Notes under the pieces: generated by a model
The model's input: the letters and a program-made list of their open reading frames with translations, nothing else
Told to the model about the DNA's origin: nothing
Databases searched by the model: none
Part shown: one piece after another, positions 36,139 to 45,568 of the stretch
How the letters are laid out: every line of letters starts with the position of its first letter
Numbering within the stretch: position 1 is the first letter of the stretch
Made by a program: the position numbers and the translations under genes
DNA from: JANQFM01 sp035471925
GTDB taxonomy: Bacteria > Acidobacteriota > UBA6911 > RPQK01 > DATIPO01
Assembly (NCBI GenBank): GCA_035471925.1
Contig: DATIPO010000232.1
Location: 1-60,975 of the forward strand
DNA: 60,975 bases
Direction of reading: 5' to 3'

Positions 36139-36942
36139 ATGAAACGAATCACCGCGATTTTTCTGACTGTATTCCTGGCCATGGGCCTGTCGGCCCTGGC
36201 TCAATCTGACACTTTCCGCTGGAACGGATCCCTGGCCGCCGGCGACACCTTGGGAATCCACGGCGTCAACGGAGACGTCGAAGCCATCGCCGCGGCGGGA
36301 GACCAAGTGGAAGTCATCGCCCACAAGCGGGGCCGCCGCAGCCATCCCGACTCGGTCCAGATCGAGGTGGTCGAGCACGCTAACGGCATCACCTTCTGCG
36401 CCATCTACCCTTCGCGCCGCAATGGCCAGAACATCTGCACCGCCGACGGACTGGAGAACTCCAACGTTCAGAACAATGACGTCGAGGTACGCTTCGAGGT
36501 GCGCATCCCGGCCCGAATCCACTTCAACGGGACGACCGTCAATGGGGGCGTGACGGCCGAAAATCTGGACGGCAACGTGCGCGCCCACACCGTCAACGGT
36601 TCCATCGAGATCTCCACAACGGGCTGGGCCGAAGCCCACACCGTCAACGGCTCTATCGACGCCTCCATGGGCGCCGCCGACTGGGAAGGCGAACTGAGCT
36701 TTCAGACCGTCAACGGGTCGATTGAGCTCACCTTTCCGCCCCGTCTCTCGGCCAATCTGCGGGCTGAGTCGCTCAACGGCAACATCCGCAGCGACTTCGA
36801 CATGGACATCACCGAAGGCGGACGCCGCCGCGGCTGGGGCAAGCAACGCATCCGCGCGCGCCTGGCCGGTGGCTCCTCCTCCCGTTCCCTCGACCTCGAA
36901 ACCGTCAACGGCGACATCCAGATCCGCCAAGGCCGCTACTAG
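36139..36942 (+). CDS. Exported DUF4097 beta-repeat protein
   Basis: 267 residues. A signal peptide (MKRITAIFLTVFLAMGLSAL) is followed by a DUF4097 beta-helix-like domain. Its hallmark is the repeated VNG motif: GVNGDVEAI, TVNGGVTAEN, TVNGSIEIST, TVNGSIDASM, TVNGSIELTF, SLNGNIRSDF, TVNGDIQIRQ. Repeats are spaced about 20-30 residues and likely stack into a beta solenoid. DUF4097 proteins often accompany sigma/anti-sigma systems; a sigma factor lies 420 nt downstream. The binding partner is unknown. Confidence 0.92.
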   Translation: MKRITAIFLTVFLAMGLSALAQSDTFRWNGSLAAGDTLGIHGVNGDVEAIAAAGDQVEVIAHKRGRRSHPDSVQIEVVEHANGITFCAIYPSRRNGQNICTADGLENSNVQNNDVEVRFEVRIPARIHFNGTTVNGGVTAENLDGNVRAHTVNGSIEISTTGWAEAHTVNGSIDASMGAADWEGELSFQTVNGSIELTFPPRLSANLRAESLNGNIRSDFDMDITEGGRRRGWGKQRIRARLAGGSSSRSLDLETVNGDIQIRQGRY

Positions 36943-37364
36943 GCGGCCAAGAGCTTCCGCGCGAGTCAAGTGTGTGCGGCCTCGTGTCCTCTCGGTGGCA
37001 AGAGGTTGCTCGCATCGACTCGATCATGCAAAGGCGGGCCGCGGTATTGGCGGCCCGCCACTCGGGTCAAGACCCGTCGATCGAAGCAACCCCACCTTCA
37101 CTTCACGCCCCCGCCGGGCGGCTCGTCTCCTGAACCCAAGTATTCTCAGACCCGTCCGCCGCGATCCTCACTCTTTGCAACTCTCTTGAGATTTCTGTTT
37201 CAATCATTAGAGAGCAAAAAGCCCTTGTGTTTCGATGACACAGTTGTTATCAATCTTAAGACAAGGGGCAACGCCTTTTTCCCAGTCAGTTTGATTGCTT
37301 GTTTGCGTGGCAGATGCGGGGCTTGCTGGGATGCGCCTGAACGCCATTTGGGCGGAGAAGTGAT
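36943..37364. other. Intergenic region with hairpin, upstream of sigma factor
   Basis: A perfect 10-bp hairpin (GGCGGGCCGC / GCGGCCCGCC, 7-nt loop) lies at 37033-37059, 90 nt after the DUF4097 stop, without a U-tract. Further on, CCCTTGT and ACAAGGG form a wide inverted repeat around 37217-37270. No gene was recognised. The sigma-factor promoter must be here. Confidence 0.45.
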
Positions 37365-38144
37365 TTGGCGAGAAGCTTGAGCCAGGCTGAGTTGAGGAAC
37401 CAGGGGGAGCACCTTTTTCGGTCCCGGTTGCAGGAGATCGAACGGATCATCTCTTGGGTCGCGGCCCGGATGGGGCTCCTGGGAGAAGAGGTCGAAGACT
37501 TCGCTTCCTATGCCAAGCTGCGCCTCATCGAGGATGACTACGCCGTCCTGGAAAAGTTTGAGGGTAAAAGCAAGTTTTCGACGTATCTGACGGTGGTGAT
37601 CCGCAATCAGGCCCGCGACTGGATCATTAAGAAGACCGGCAAATGGCGTCCCAGCCGCAAGGCTCAACGGCTTGGAGAAGTGGCCATTGCCTTGGAACGG
37701 CTGATGGGCCGGGAGAAAGTGGTCTTTGAGGAGGCCGTCGGCATCTTGACCGTCCGTTTCGGCAAACAGGTCTCACGGGAAGAGATCGAGCGTCTTAGGG
37801 CTGAATTGCCCCACGACCATTTCTCGCGCAGCTTTGAGGGCTTGGAGACCCTCAAGGAGGCGACCTCATCTGGAGTTTCGGCCGAGGAGAGGCTGCTCCT
37901 CGAGGAACAGCTCGAACGGCGAAAGGCGGCCGCAGAAGCGTTGGCCGGCTGCATGAGCCAACTCAGAGACAAGGATCAGCTCATCCTCAAGATGCACTAC
38001 TGGAGCGGCCTGAAGATCAGCCAAATCGCCCGCACCCTTGGACTAAGGCAAAAGCCACTGTATCGTCGGATCGAGCGGTTGCGGGGACGGCTTAGAAAGT
38101 GCCTTTCGCAGTCGGGAATTGAAGGTTTGTCGAGAGTATTGTGA
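37365..38144 (+). CDS. ECF-like RNA polymerase sigma factor
   Basis: 259 residues from a TTG start with GGAG 11 nt upstream. The region-2 core is visible as FASYAKLRLIEDDYAVLEKF, then KSKFSTYLTVVIRNQARDWI, which matches sigma-2.2 to 2.4 in ECF factors. Region 4 is near the C-terminus (CMSQLRDKDQLILKMHYWSG, then ISQIARTLGLRQKPLYRRIE) with its helix-turn-helix. A long linker (about 105-180) makes it larger than most ECFs. The next gene, 109 nt downstream, is a zf-HC2 membrane protein, its probable anti-sigma partner. Confidence 0.88.
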   Translation: MARSLSQAELRNQGEHLFRSRLQEIERIISWVAARMGLLGEEVEDFASYAKLRLIEDDYAVLEKFEGKSKFSTYLTVVIRNQARDWIIKKTGKWRPSRKAQRLGEVAIALERLMGREKVVFEEAVGILTVRFGKQVSREEIERLRAELPHDHFSRSFEGLETLKEATSSGVSAEERLLLEEQLERRKAAAEALAGCMSQLRDKDQLILKMHYWSGLKISQIARTLGLRQKPLYRRIERLRGRLRKCLSQSGIEGLSRVL

Positions 38145-38253
38145 ACCGGAAGCTGGAATACCTTGCGAAGTATATGGCAGCGTCCGTCCTGTAACATAAG
38201 GGGAAGCGAATGAAGGGGCTGCCGGATGAGCCGACGGCAGACTGCTAATCGTC

Positions 38254-40293
38254 ATGATTTCTTCAAATCGTCCTGCTACGCATTTGAAATGCCCGGGTGC
38301 CGAGGTGATTGCGGCCTTCGTCGATGGCCGGCTCTCTGACGAGGAGCGGGCCCAGGTGATTCAACATCTGAATGAATGCGAGGACTGCTACGATCTCGTC
38401 GTTGAAGCCTCCCGTTTTTCCGAAGAGGAGGAAGAGGCGGGCGCCGCCGGCTCAGGAGGAGGATGGCGGCGAGGCTGGGGTAGCAAAGCGGCTGGACTGA
38501 CAGGGCTGGCGGCAGCCGCCCTCTTGGTGTTCGGTTTTGCCTTGGGATGGTTCGACGCATGGATTGCGCCATCCCCGCAAGACTGGGTGGCGTCGCTTCC
38601 ACGGCTGCCTCAAGACGATCCCTTGATGCAGCGGGCTTCCCCAATCCTTGAGCGCGTCGGCCGCTCCGCAGCGCCAGGCAGAGAAGTGCATTTGGCCGGG
38701 ATTCAGGGGATGGAATTCACTCCGGCCATCGCCGGACCCGACGACACGGTCTTCGCGTTCGAAGAACCGCTGCGTGCGATCCTGGGCGGGTCTGACCCTT
38801 CCGAGGCTGAGGCCATTGCAGCCTTTGTCTTCGGGCATGAAATCTCCCATCTGCTGCGAGGCGAGACCGGCCACGCCTTCGCGGCTCAGTTGCACTATCA
38901 GCATCTCGACTTGTCACAGGAGCAGCTTCGCAGACTGGAGCGGGAGTACTCGGATGTGCGGAGGAGGGAGGACCGGGCCGACAAAGAGGGGCTCTTCTTC
39001 GCCTTCATGGCCGGTTACGATGTACCGCGTTCCATGCTGCGCGAGAGCCGAGAACTGGGAGAAGAGGGTGCCGCTGACAACCTCTTCGTCCTCCTGAGCG
39101 ACGATGCCTTGGCGGAACTGAGGTATCCGACCCATGCTTCGCCTCGAGAGCGGGCCGCGGCCATGGCCGCTTACGTCCAAGGCATCGTAGAGCAGCTTGA
39201 AGTGCTGCACGCCGCCAATCGACTCTATCAGGCGGGTCGCTTCCAAGACGCCGCCAGCTTCCTGGAGAGCCTGCGAGACGAGTTCCCGCTTCCCGAGGTT
39301 TCAAACAACTTGGGCGCTGCCCATTTTCAACTTGCCGCTGAGGACCTGGCCCGCTGCAATCGGGTCCTGGCCCGACGCTATCTCTTGCCTGTGATTGTCG
39401 ACTACCGCAGCATCGAGCAGGGGAACTCGCCGCGTGGAGGCGACGTCGATCCCTGTTACCAAAGGCCTGACTTCCTCGCTCAAGTCAGGGCTGCCCGCAA
39501 CGCCTTTCAGCAAGCTCTCGACCAGGACCCCCAACGTCTTTCGACACGCATCAATCGAATGTCCCTGGCTCTTCTCGACGCCAATGAAAGCGGACTGGGG
39601 TTGATACCGGACGAGGACAGCGTGAATGGCCAAGGCCAGCCGTCGGCGGCTGCGATGATGTTGGCCGCCTTGCTGAGGTTCGAATACAAGCTCGATATGG
39701 ACCCTGCAGTCTCCCAAGAGTCGCTTGAAGAACTCCGCCAACTTCGCCGCAATTATCCTCTTTATGCGCCGCTGGCCTACAATCTGGCTTCGGCCTTGGA
39801 GCAGGCCGGGAGTGCCCACGGCCGTCTGCAATGGATCCAAGAGGCTTCGCAGCATTGGCAGGCCTTCCTCGACCTCAAGTCAAGAGGGCCCTTCGCTGAC
39901 CATGCACGTCAGCAGGTTGGACTGGCCGTGGAGGGAAGCGGGTCTCCCCCGGCTGGTCGAATTCCGCCACCTCCGGTGCCGCTGACCGAGGACGGCGCAC
40001 GACAGATCGCGGCGCTTGAACTGCAGAGGCTTCCTCTGCCTCTGGCAGAGAGCGGCACCACGATGATGCTCTATCGCAGCCCCACCCTGCGGATGCTGCA
40101 GTTCGGTTCGGGCTTGCTGTGGCTCGAAGAGTCGGTCGACGAGAATCTTGACGAACAAGCCGTCCGCTCACTCTACGGCGAGCCCTTGGATGTCCTTCCC
40201 ACCAGCGCCGGGTCCTTTCTCCGCTACCGTGGCTTCGGCGCCGACATCGTCCACGACCGCCTCGAAGCCCGGGTCTGGTTCGCCTCCGACTGA
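38254..40293 (+). CDS. Anti-sigma zinc finger fused to periplasmic M48-like protease
   Basis: 679 residues. Residues 13-45 form a zf-HC2 anti-sigma finger (C13, H38, C42, C45). A Glu/Gly-rich linker precedes one TM at about 79-99. The outer part carries HEISH at 195-199, a zinc-metalloprotease HExxH motif, and REDRADKEGLFFAFMAGYD near residue 237, where M48 peptidases have their third zinc ligand (E239). The remaining 350 residues are helical, partly TPR-like, and end in a small beta domain. The expected topology places the finger in the cytoplasm to bind the sigma factor encoded just upstream and the protease in the periplasm. Self-cleavage or sensing by the protease domain is inference. Confidence 0.85.
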   Translation: MISSNRPATHLKCPGAEVIAAFVDGRLSDEERAQVIQHLNECEDCYDLVVEASRFSEEEEEAGAAGSGGGWRRGWGSKAAGLTGLAAAALLVFGFALGWFDAWIAPSPQDWVASLPRLPQDDPLMQRASPILERVGRSAAPGREVHLAGIQGMEFTPAIAGPDDTVFAFEEPLRAILGGSDPSEAEAIAAFVFGHEISHLLRGETGHAFAAQLHYQHLDLSQEQLRRLEREYSDVRRREDRADKEGLFFAFMAGYDVPRSMLRESRELGEEGAADNLFVLLSDDALAELRYPTHASPRERAAAMAAYVQGIVEQLEVLHAANRLYQAGRFQDAASFLESLRDEFPLPEVSNNLGAAHFQLAAEDLARCNRVLARRYLLPVIVDYRSIEQGNSPRGGDVDPCYQRPDFLAQVRAARNAFQQALDQDPQRLSTRINRMSLALLDANESGLGLIPDEDSVNGQGQPSAAAMMLAALLRFEYKLDMDPAVSQESLEELRQLRRNYPLYAPLAYNLASALEQAGSAHGRLQWIQEASQHWQAFLDLKSRGPFADHARQQVGLAVEGSGSPPAGRIPPPPVPLTEDGARQIAALELQRLPLPLAESGTTMMLYRSPTLRMLQFGSGLLWLEESVDENLDEQAVRSLYGEPLDVLPTSAGSFLRYRGFGADIVHDRLEARVWFASD

Positions 40294-40370
40294 GGCAAGG
40301 TGTTCGAGCCAGCACTGGCCCAATGGACGCCGATCCACTTCACGCCGCAACTTGCCATGCAGTTTGGTCT

Positions 40371-40404
40371 AAATGTAAGATATACGAGTGATGAGCTTAC
40401 ATTT
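40371..40404. promoter_or_regulatory. Inverted-repeat operator of vapBC
   Basis: Perfect 9-bp arms AAATGTAAG (40371-40379) and CTTACATTT (40396-40404) with a 16-nt spacer span the start of the antitoxin gene. VapBC complexes usually repress their own operon by binding such a repeat. The right arm overlaps the first codons. Confidence 0.65.
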
Positions 40405-40627
40405 GGCGAAGATGACCTCCAAGGGGCAAATTACCATTCCTTCTGAATTACGAAAGGAAATTGGGCTGGAGAAAGGAGATGAAGTCGAGTTCTTTAAAGA
40501 GGACGGACGGGTCTACCTGGCTCGTCGGATCGAAGGCATCGAAGCGGCGTTCGGGATCTGCAAGGCTCCCCGAGGGGCCAGCCTTGAGGAGATGGAAGAG
40601 GCCATTCAGGAAGGCGCCAAGTCGTGA
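40391..40627 (+). CDS. vapB: VapB/AbrB-type antitoxin
   Basis: 78 residues. The N-terminal SpoVT/AbrB swapped-hairpin domain is explicit: KMTSKGQITIPSELRKEIGL and GDEVEFFKEDGRVYLARR. The C-terminal 30 residues would wrap around the toxin. The ATG at 40391 is used; an alternative ATG at 40412 exists, and a GTG at 40388 is less likely. It overlaps the toxin gene by 4 nt, so translation is coupled. An inverted repeat overlaps its start. Confidence 0.93.
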   Translation: MSLHLAKMTSKGQITIPSELRKEIGLEKGDEVEFFKEDGRVYLARRIEGIEAAFGICKAPRGASLEEMEEAIQEGAKS

Positions 40628-41013
40628 TCGCCGTTGATACCAACATCCTGGTGCGCATCTTTGTTGATGATCCGAGCCATCAGCAGCAGGTGGAAAAGGT
40701 TCGGAAGCATGTCCATGGCATTAAAAGGCTTTACGTTCCTCAGATCGTCCAGGTCGAGATGGTTTGGGTGCTGCAGAGGGCTTTTGGTCTCCCTAAGCCC
40801 GACCTCTTGCACATTCTCGATCACCTGCGCATGATCCGTACCTTCGTCCTGCAGAGGCCCGAGGCCTTCAGAGCCGCTTTAGAGCGCTTCCGTAAGGAGA
40901 ACGCCGACTTCGCCGACTGCCTGATTCTCCAAGAGGCCTTGGATCAAGAAGCGGAACTCTTAACTCTCGATCAACGCCTTTCCAGCTTGGACGGCGTTTC
41001 ACTCCTCCGCTAG
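40624..41013 (+). CDS. vapC: VapC-type PIN-domain ribonuclease toxin
   Basis: 129 residues with a complete PIN fold. The first acidic residue is in AVDTNILVR, followed by the conserved Glu in VQVEMVWVL, then ADFADCLI with two acidic residues, and a final LLTLDQRLSSL. These form the Mg2+ site of the endoribonuclease. It overlaps vapB by 4 nt. VapC toxins cleave tRNA or rRNA; the target is not predictable. It ends 39 nt before thrB. Confidence 0.93.
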   Translation: MIAVDTNILVRIFVDDPSHQQQVEKVRKHVHGIKRLYVPQIVQVEMVWVLQRAFGLPKPDLLHILDHLRMIRTFVLQRPEAFRAALERFRKENADFADCLILQEALDQEAELLTLDQRLSSLDGVSLLR

Positions 41014-41052
41014 GTGCCGATCCAGAACCGGAACCAGTGTTACACTCGGCCC

Positions 41053-42024
41053 ATGGAGCAGCGAGTCCGGGCCTTTGCGCCCGCCACTGTCTCGAATCTT
41101 GCCTGTGCCTTCGACATCGTCGGTTTCGCCGTGGACGAACCGGGTGACGAGGTGGAGGTTGGTTTCGCTGAGGGCTCGGGTGCCGTCATCGGATCGATCA
41201 GCGGCGATGGCGGACGCCTGCCCCGGCTGGCCACCAAGAACACCGCCACGGTGGCGGTCAACGCTTTGCTCGACCATCTCGGCGAGCGCCGCGGACTGGT
41301 CATCGACCTCCACAAGCAAATGCCTTTGGGCAGCGGACTCGGATCTTCGGCCGCCAGCGCCGCCGCCGCCCTGTGGGCCGCCAACGGCCTGCTGGGATCA
41401 CCTTTGGACGCCCGCTCGCTTCTGCCCTTCGCCTTGGCTGCTGAAGAAGCCGCCTGCGGCACGGGACATGCCGACAATGCCGCCCCGTCGCTGCTGGGAG
41501 GCATGGTGCTGATCCGCTCCTACGATCCGCTCGACGTCATCGACCTGCCCTATCCGCCGGAACTCTACGTGGCGCTGGTCACGCCCCAGTTGGAAATCCG
41601 CACGGGTGACGCGCGCAGACTGCTGGCCGACAGCGTCCCGCTCTCCAAAGCAGTGACTCAGTGGGGTAACGTGGCCGGACTCATCGCCGGACTCCACAGC
41701 GGCGACTACAAGCTCATCGGACGCTCGCTCGTGGACGTGGTGATCGAGCCCCAACGGGCCGCCCTTCTGCCCGGATTCTACCGCGTCCAGAAGGCCGCTT
41801 TGGAAGCGGGCGCTTTGGGATGCAGCCTCTCCGGCTCAGGACCCACCCTCTTTGCCCTCTGCCGTGGAAAGAGCTGCGCAGCCCATGTTGCCGAGGCGAT
41901 GCGGCTGGCCTTTGCCGACCTGGACACACCCTCCGAGGCCCGCCATTCAGCCATCAATCCGTCCGGCGCTCGAATCCTCGAGGGGCGTCTGACATCCGAG
42001 GCCCGCGGGTCGAGCCGCTCATGA
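41053..42024 (+). CDS. thrB: Homoserine kinase
   Basis: 323 residues from the ATG at 41053 (MEQRVRAFAPATVSNLACAF); an in-frame GTG 13 codons earlier is not supported by the family start. It is a GHMP kinase: ATP loop PLGSGLGSSAASAAAALWA, and the C-terminal GCSLSGSGPTLFAL. It phosphorylates homoserine, the penultimate step to threonine. Its last codon overlaps thrC's ATG (ATGA), giving a coupled thrB-thrC operon. Confidence 0.96.
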   Translation: MEQRVRAFAPATVSNLACAFDIVGFAVDEPGDEVEVGFAEGSGAVIGSISGDGGRLPRLATKNTATVAVNALLDHLGERRGLVIDLHKQMPLGSGLGSSAASAAAALWAANGLLGSPLDARSLLPFALAAEEAACGTGHADNAAPSLLGGMVLIRSYDPLDVIDLPYPPELYVALVTPQLEIRTGDARRLLADSVPLSKAVTQWGNVAGLIAGLHSGDYKLIGRSLVDVVIEPQRAALLPGFYRVQKAALEAGALGCSLSGSGPTLFALCRGKSCAAHVAEAMRLAFADLDTPSEARHSAINPSGARILEGRLTSEARGSSRS

Positions 42025-43478
42025 AGTTCTACAGCACCGCCGGTAAATCACCTCCAGCCACCTTCCGCCAAGCTGTCGAGCGCGGGTTGGCCCCCGACGG
42101 CGGACTCTACATGCCCCAGCGGATTCCCCGCCTGGCCGACGATGTCCTCAAGCGTTTGCCCCAAAAGTCCTTCGCTGAGATCGCCTACCTGGTGGCTCGG
42201 CCTTTCGTGGAGGGGGAGATCGCGGATCCGGATCTGCGCCGCATTACGGCTGAAACCGTCGACTTCGGCGCCCCCTTGGTGCACCTTGGAAACCTGGTCG
42301 GCACCGAGCACACACTGACGCCGCCCCGAACTCACCAACCAGCCGCCGATCCACAATCGGTGATGGGCGACGCCGAAGGACCCGGAAGGGCGAGCCAACC
42401 GTCCGAGAACGCACCCTTTGCCTCCATCTACGCCATGGAACTCTTCCATGGACCCTCGCTGGCCTTCAAGGATTTCGGGGCCCGCTTCATGGCCCGCGTC
42501 CTCTCCCACTGGACAGGTCAGAACGATCAGCCGCTTACCATCTTGGTGGCCACATCGGGTGACACCGGCAGCGCCGTGGCCATGGGCTTTTTGGACGTTC
42601 CCGGAATCGAGGTCGTCATTCTCTACCCTTCGGGTCAAGTCAGCCGTCTCCAGGAACAGCAGCTCACCACTCTGGGACACAACATTACGGCCCTTGAGGT
42701 GGAGGGTTCCTTCGACGACTGCCAGCGGCTTGTCAAGGAGGCCTTTCAAGACCCCGACCTGCGGGCCCATCGCCGCCTCAGTTCGGCCAACTCCATCAAC
42801 TTGGCCCGCCTCATTCCTCAGATGTTCTACTACTTCTTGGCCTACTCCCGCCTGCCCGAGGTGCGCCGCTGGCGGGAAAACCGCGCGTCACGACCCCGCA
42901 TCGTCTTCTCGGTCCCCTCGGGGAACTTCGGCAATCTGACGGCGGGACTGATGGCCAAGCGCATGGGACTTCCGATCGACCACTTCATCGCCGCCACCAA
43001 TATCAATGACGTTGTGCCCGAGTACCTTGAGGAGGGGGAGTTCCGCCCGCGCCCCTCGCGCCGCACCCTGTCGAACGCCATGGACGTCGGCGACCCCAGC
43101 AATTTTGCCCGTATGATGGAACTCTACGGGCACGACTGGGACGCCATTCGCCGCCACCTCTCGGGACGCCGATACAACGACCGCCGGACCCTGGAGGCCA
43201 TCGACCAAGTGCGCCAGCGGACCGGCTATCTCCTCGATCCCCATGGAGCCGTCGGCTACTTGGCCCTGCGCGATTTTCTGAGCGACGAGGCCACCTTCCC
43301 GCGGGCAGGCGTCTTTCTGGAAACGGCTCATCCCGCCAAGTTCCTGGAAACCTGTCAGGAAGCCACCGGTATCGAAGTCGAGATTCCCGACCGCCTCTCA
43401 CGTCACTTGGACCTCCCCAAACGGGCCGTCAAGCTGGCCGCTGACTACCCAGCGTTGCGCGCCTACCTGGCCGATTGA
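42021..43478 (+). CDS. thrC: Threonine synthase
   Basis: 485 residues from the ATG at 42021 (MKFYSTAGKSPPATFRQAVE); the longer frame upstream lies inside thrB. It is a PLP enzyme: Lys in SLAFKDFGARFMARVL and the phosphate loop ATSGDTGSAVAMGF. It converts O-phosphohomoserine to threonine. A short insertion of about 30 residues (TPPRTHQPAADPQSVMGDAE region) separates the N-terminal domain from the PLP domain. It overlaps thrB by 4 nt. Confidence 0.96.
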   Translation: MKFYSTAGKSPPATFRQAVERGLAPDGGLYMPQRIPRLADDVLKRLPQKSFAEIAYLVARPFVEGEIADPDLRRITAETVDFGAPLVHLGNLVGTEHTLTPPRTHQPAADPQSVMGDAEGPGRASQPSENAPFASIYAMELFHGPSLAFKDFGARFMARVLSHWTGQNDQPLTILVATSGDTGSAVAMGFLDVPGIEVVILYPSGQVSRLQEQQLTTLGHNITALEVEGSFDDCQRLVKEAFQDPDLRAHRRLSSANSINLARLIPQMFYYFLAYSRLPEVRRWRENRASRPRIVFSVPSGNFGNLTAGLMAKRMGLPIDHFIAATNINDVVPEYLEEGEFRPRPSRRTLSNAMDVGDPSNFARMMELYGHDWDAIRRHLSGRRYNDRRTLEAIDQVRQRTGYLLDPHGAVGYLALRDFLSDEATFPRAGVFLETAHPAKFLETCQEATGIEVEIPDRLSRHLDLPKRAVKLAADYPALRAYLAD

Positions 43479-43555
43479 TCGCCGCCGAAAAACACGGTTG
43501 AGCCGTCCTTGTACCCGCTTGCCGATGTGTTATACTTCGGGGCTCAGACCGCGAC

Positions 43556-43632
<77 letters not shown>

Positions 43633-43828
43633 TCCTTCAACTACTTTCCGTTTCAACTGCCAAAGCGCCGCGTCGTCAAGCGCGCTACGAATATCATGCA
43701 GGCGGCTCTTTAATGGGCTTTGTCCTTTCAGCTCGATGAAGCCAGAAGCTCTTAGATTGAGGCTGGAATTCGTCTGGTGATGATTCCTCTCGGCGTGCTT
43801 GGAGTCTTCCTGACCGGATTTGGCTTCT

Positions 43829-45220
43829 TCAAGCCGAACCCTTGGGAAGGATGTTGTGGTTGAAGCGGAAGAGGTTGTCGGGATCGTATCTGGCCTTGAG
43901 CTCAGCCAGCCTTCGATAGCTGGTTCCGTAGGCGTCGGAGACGCGGTGGGCCTCATCGGGGCTGAGCAGGTTGAGGTAGACCCCGCCTGAGGCGTAGGCA
44001 GCCATGGCTTTGTGGAAGGCTCGCGTCCACTCCATGTTCTGATCGTCGCTGCCAGGGTCCGCCCATCCGGTGAGGATGTGAAAGGAAAAAGCGGCATCCC
44101 TGTGGGCGAAGGCGGTCTTCGAGCGGTCAGCCTGGCCCACGGCGCCTCCCAGCGGCTCGAAGTAGACCATGGTGAACTCCCCGTGCAGGTTGCGCGCAAA
44201 GCTGAGCGCTGTCGTGATCGCTTCGTCCGACAGTTCGCCGATATACTGGCCTCGCGAGTACCAGCGGTTTCCTTTCCCGGCTCCGGCATCAAACATTTTC
44301 TGGACGTCCACGTAGTGGCAGGTCTGGACGTCATCGAAGAGAGGTGTGCCGTGGTCCCGCAGCGGCCTGATGATTTCCTCCCCTTGCGAGGGAGTGCCGC
44401 TGTAGACGGTGACCAAATCGAGTGCGGGAGAGCCGTGCAGCTCGGCTGGGAACACGTCGAGCGGAGGAATGGGCACAATGAAGGCGTAGCACTGGAGCTC
44501 GACAGGAGCGTGCGCCATGAAATGCCGGTAGAAGGTCAGGGCCTGGGGCGCATCCTGGAGAGGATGAATGATCTGTCCCGCCAGCACCTCTGGACCAACT
44601 TGGTGGAGACGGAACTCGAAGGACGTCACGACGCCGAAATTGCCGCCGCCCCCGCGCAAGGCCCAGAACAGATCTGGATGATCGCTACCGCTCACCTTGC
44701 GGATCTGGCCGTCGGCAGTGACGATTTCAGCCGAGAGCAAATTGTCGAGTCCAAGGCCGAAGCGCCGCGTCAGGTAGCCTGTTCCACCGCCGAGCGTGTA
44801 GCCGGCCACACCGACGGTCGACACGGTTCCGCCCGTCGTGGCCAAGCCGTGGACTTGCGTCGCTTGGTCGACGGCGCCCCATGTGGCGCCTCCTCCAGCC
44901 AAGACCACTCTCCGTCCAGGATCCACACTCACCCCATTGAGGCGAGAAAGGTCGATCACCAGGCCACCGTCGCAGACCGAGTTCCCGGCGAAATCGTGTC
45001 CGCCTCCCTTGATAGCGGCTGGCAGCCGGTTTTCTCTGGCAAAGTGAACAGCGGCTTGGACATCGGCCGAAGACTCGCAGCAGACGACCGCCCCTGGACG
45101 GCGGGCGAGCCGGGCGTTCCAGATCGTGCTGGCTTCCTCGTATCCTGCGTCCTCCGGAACCAGCACTTCGCCCTGCAGCGAATCCCCAAGCTGAGTAAGC
45201 CTTCCTTGATCAAGACGCAT
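43829..45220 (-). CDS. FAD-linked oxidoreductase (berberine-bridge-enzyme type)
   Basis: 463 residues. The ATG at 45220 has AGGG 9 nt upstream and is preferred to one at 45238. The PCMH FAD domain covers about 35-200: GGGHDFAGNSV holds the histidine that carries FAD covalently in this family, and GGGTGYLTRRFGLGLDNLL follows. The second covalent site Cys seen in bicovalent members is replaced by Gly (VGVAGYTLGGGTG), so single attachment is expected. The C-terminal BBE tail (YDPDNLFRFNHNIL) is present. Substrates in the family range from sugars to alkaloids; this one is unknown. Confidence 0.92.
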   Translation of the reverse strand: MRLDQGRLTQLGDSLQGEVLVPEDAGYEEASTIWNARLARRPGAVVCCESSADVQAAVHFARENRLPAAIKGGGHDFAGNSVCDGGLVIDLSRLNGVSVDPGRRVVLAGGGATWGAVDQATQVHGLATTGGTVSTVGVAGYTLGGGTGYLTRRFGLGLDNLLSAEIVTADGQIRKVSGSDHPDLFWALRGGGGNFGVVTSFEFRLHQVGPEVLAGQIIHPLQDAPQALTFYRHFMAHAPVELQCYAFIVPIPPLDVFPAELHGSPALDLVTVYSGTPSQGEEIIRPLRDHGTPLFDDVQTCHYVDVQKMFDAGAGKGNRWYSRGQYIGELSDEAITTALSFARNLHGEFTMVYFEPLGGAVGQADRSKTAFAHRDAAFSFHILTGWADPGSDDQNMEWTRAFHKAMAAYASGGVYLNLLSPDEAHRVSDAYGTSYRRLAELKARYDPDNLFRFNHNILPKGSA

Positions 45221-45238
45221 CGATGATTTCCCTACCAT

Positions 45239-45568
45239 CCTTGCACTACGCCGACAGACCCGCAGCCGTCTCTGGCCAGGATGCTAAGCGCCGGACAGAA
45301 TTAGATTTGGGCAATATCGTACTTCATTGCCAGAGCAGGGCATAGTCCCTTCGGAGATCAAGCGCTCAGGACAAATCGAAGCCGCGATTCAGATGCGGCT
45401 GCTGGAGAAGATCGGGAAGCTGGCCCTCAAGTCGTTGGAGCGGCAGGGCTTCCAAATCGAGACTCCTCAGGTACGAGCGTCCAGTTTTACAGAGTGGCTT
45501 GGTACACTCCACTTGTCGACCACAACTTGTGTCGAGGCGGCGTTAGTAAACACAACCTGGCGGTTCCT
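45239..45568. other. Intergenic region upstream of Flp pilin
   Basis: No gene is supported. A plus-strand frame around 45330-45480 reads like coding in part (QIEAAIQMRLLEKIGKLALK) but has no valid start, no site for ribosomes and continues into non-coding sequence; it may be a relic. Confidence 0.35.

Noticed and set aside
36121..36969. 282-codon minus-strand frame
   Set aside because: Antisense to the DUF4097 gene; its repeats mirror the VNG repeats.
41820..42020. N-terminal extension of threonine synthase
   Set aside because: It lies inside thrB in another frame; the family start is the ATG at 42021.
44012..45226. 404-codon plus-strand frame
   Set aside because: Antisense to the FAD oxidoreductase with intact motifs.
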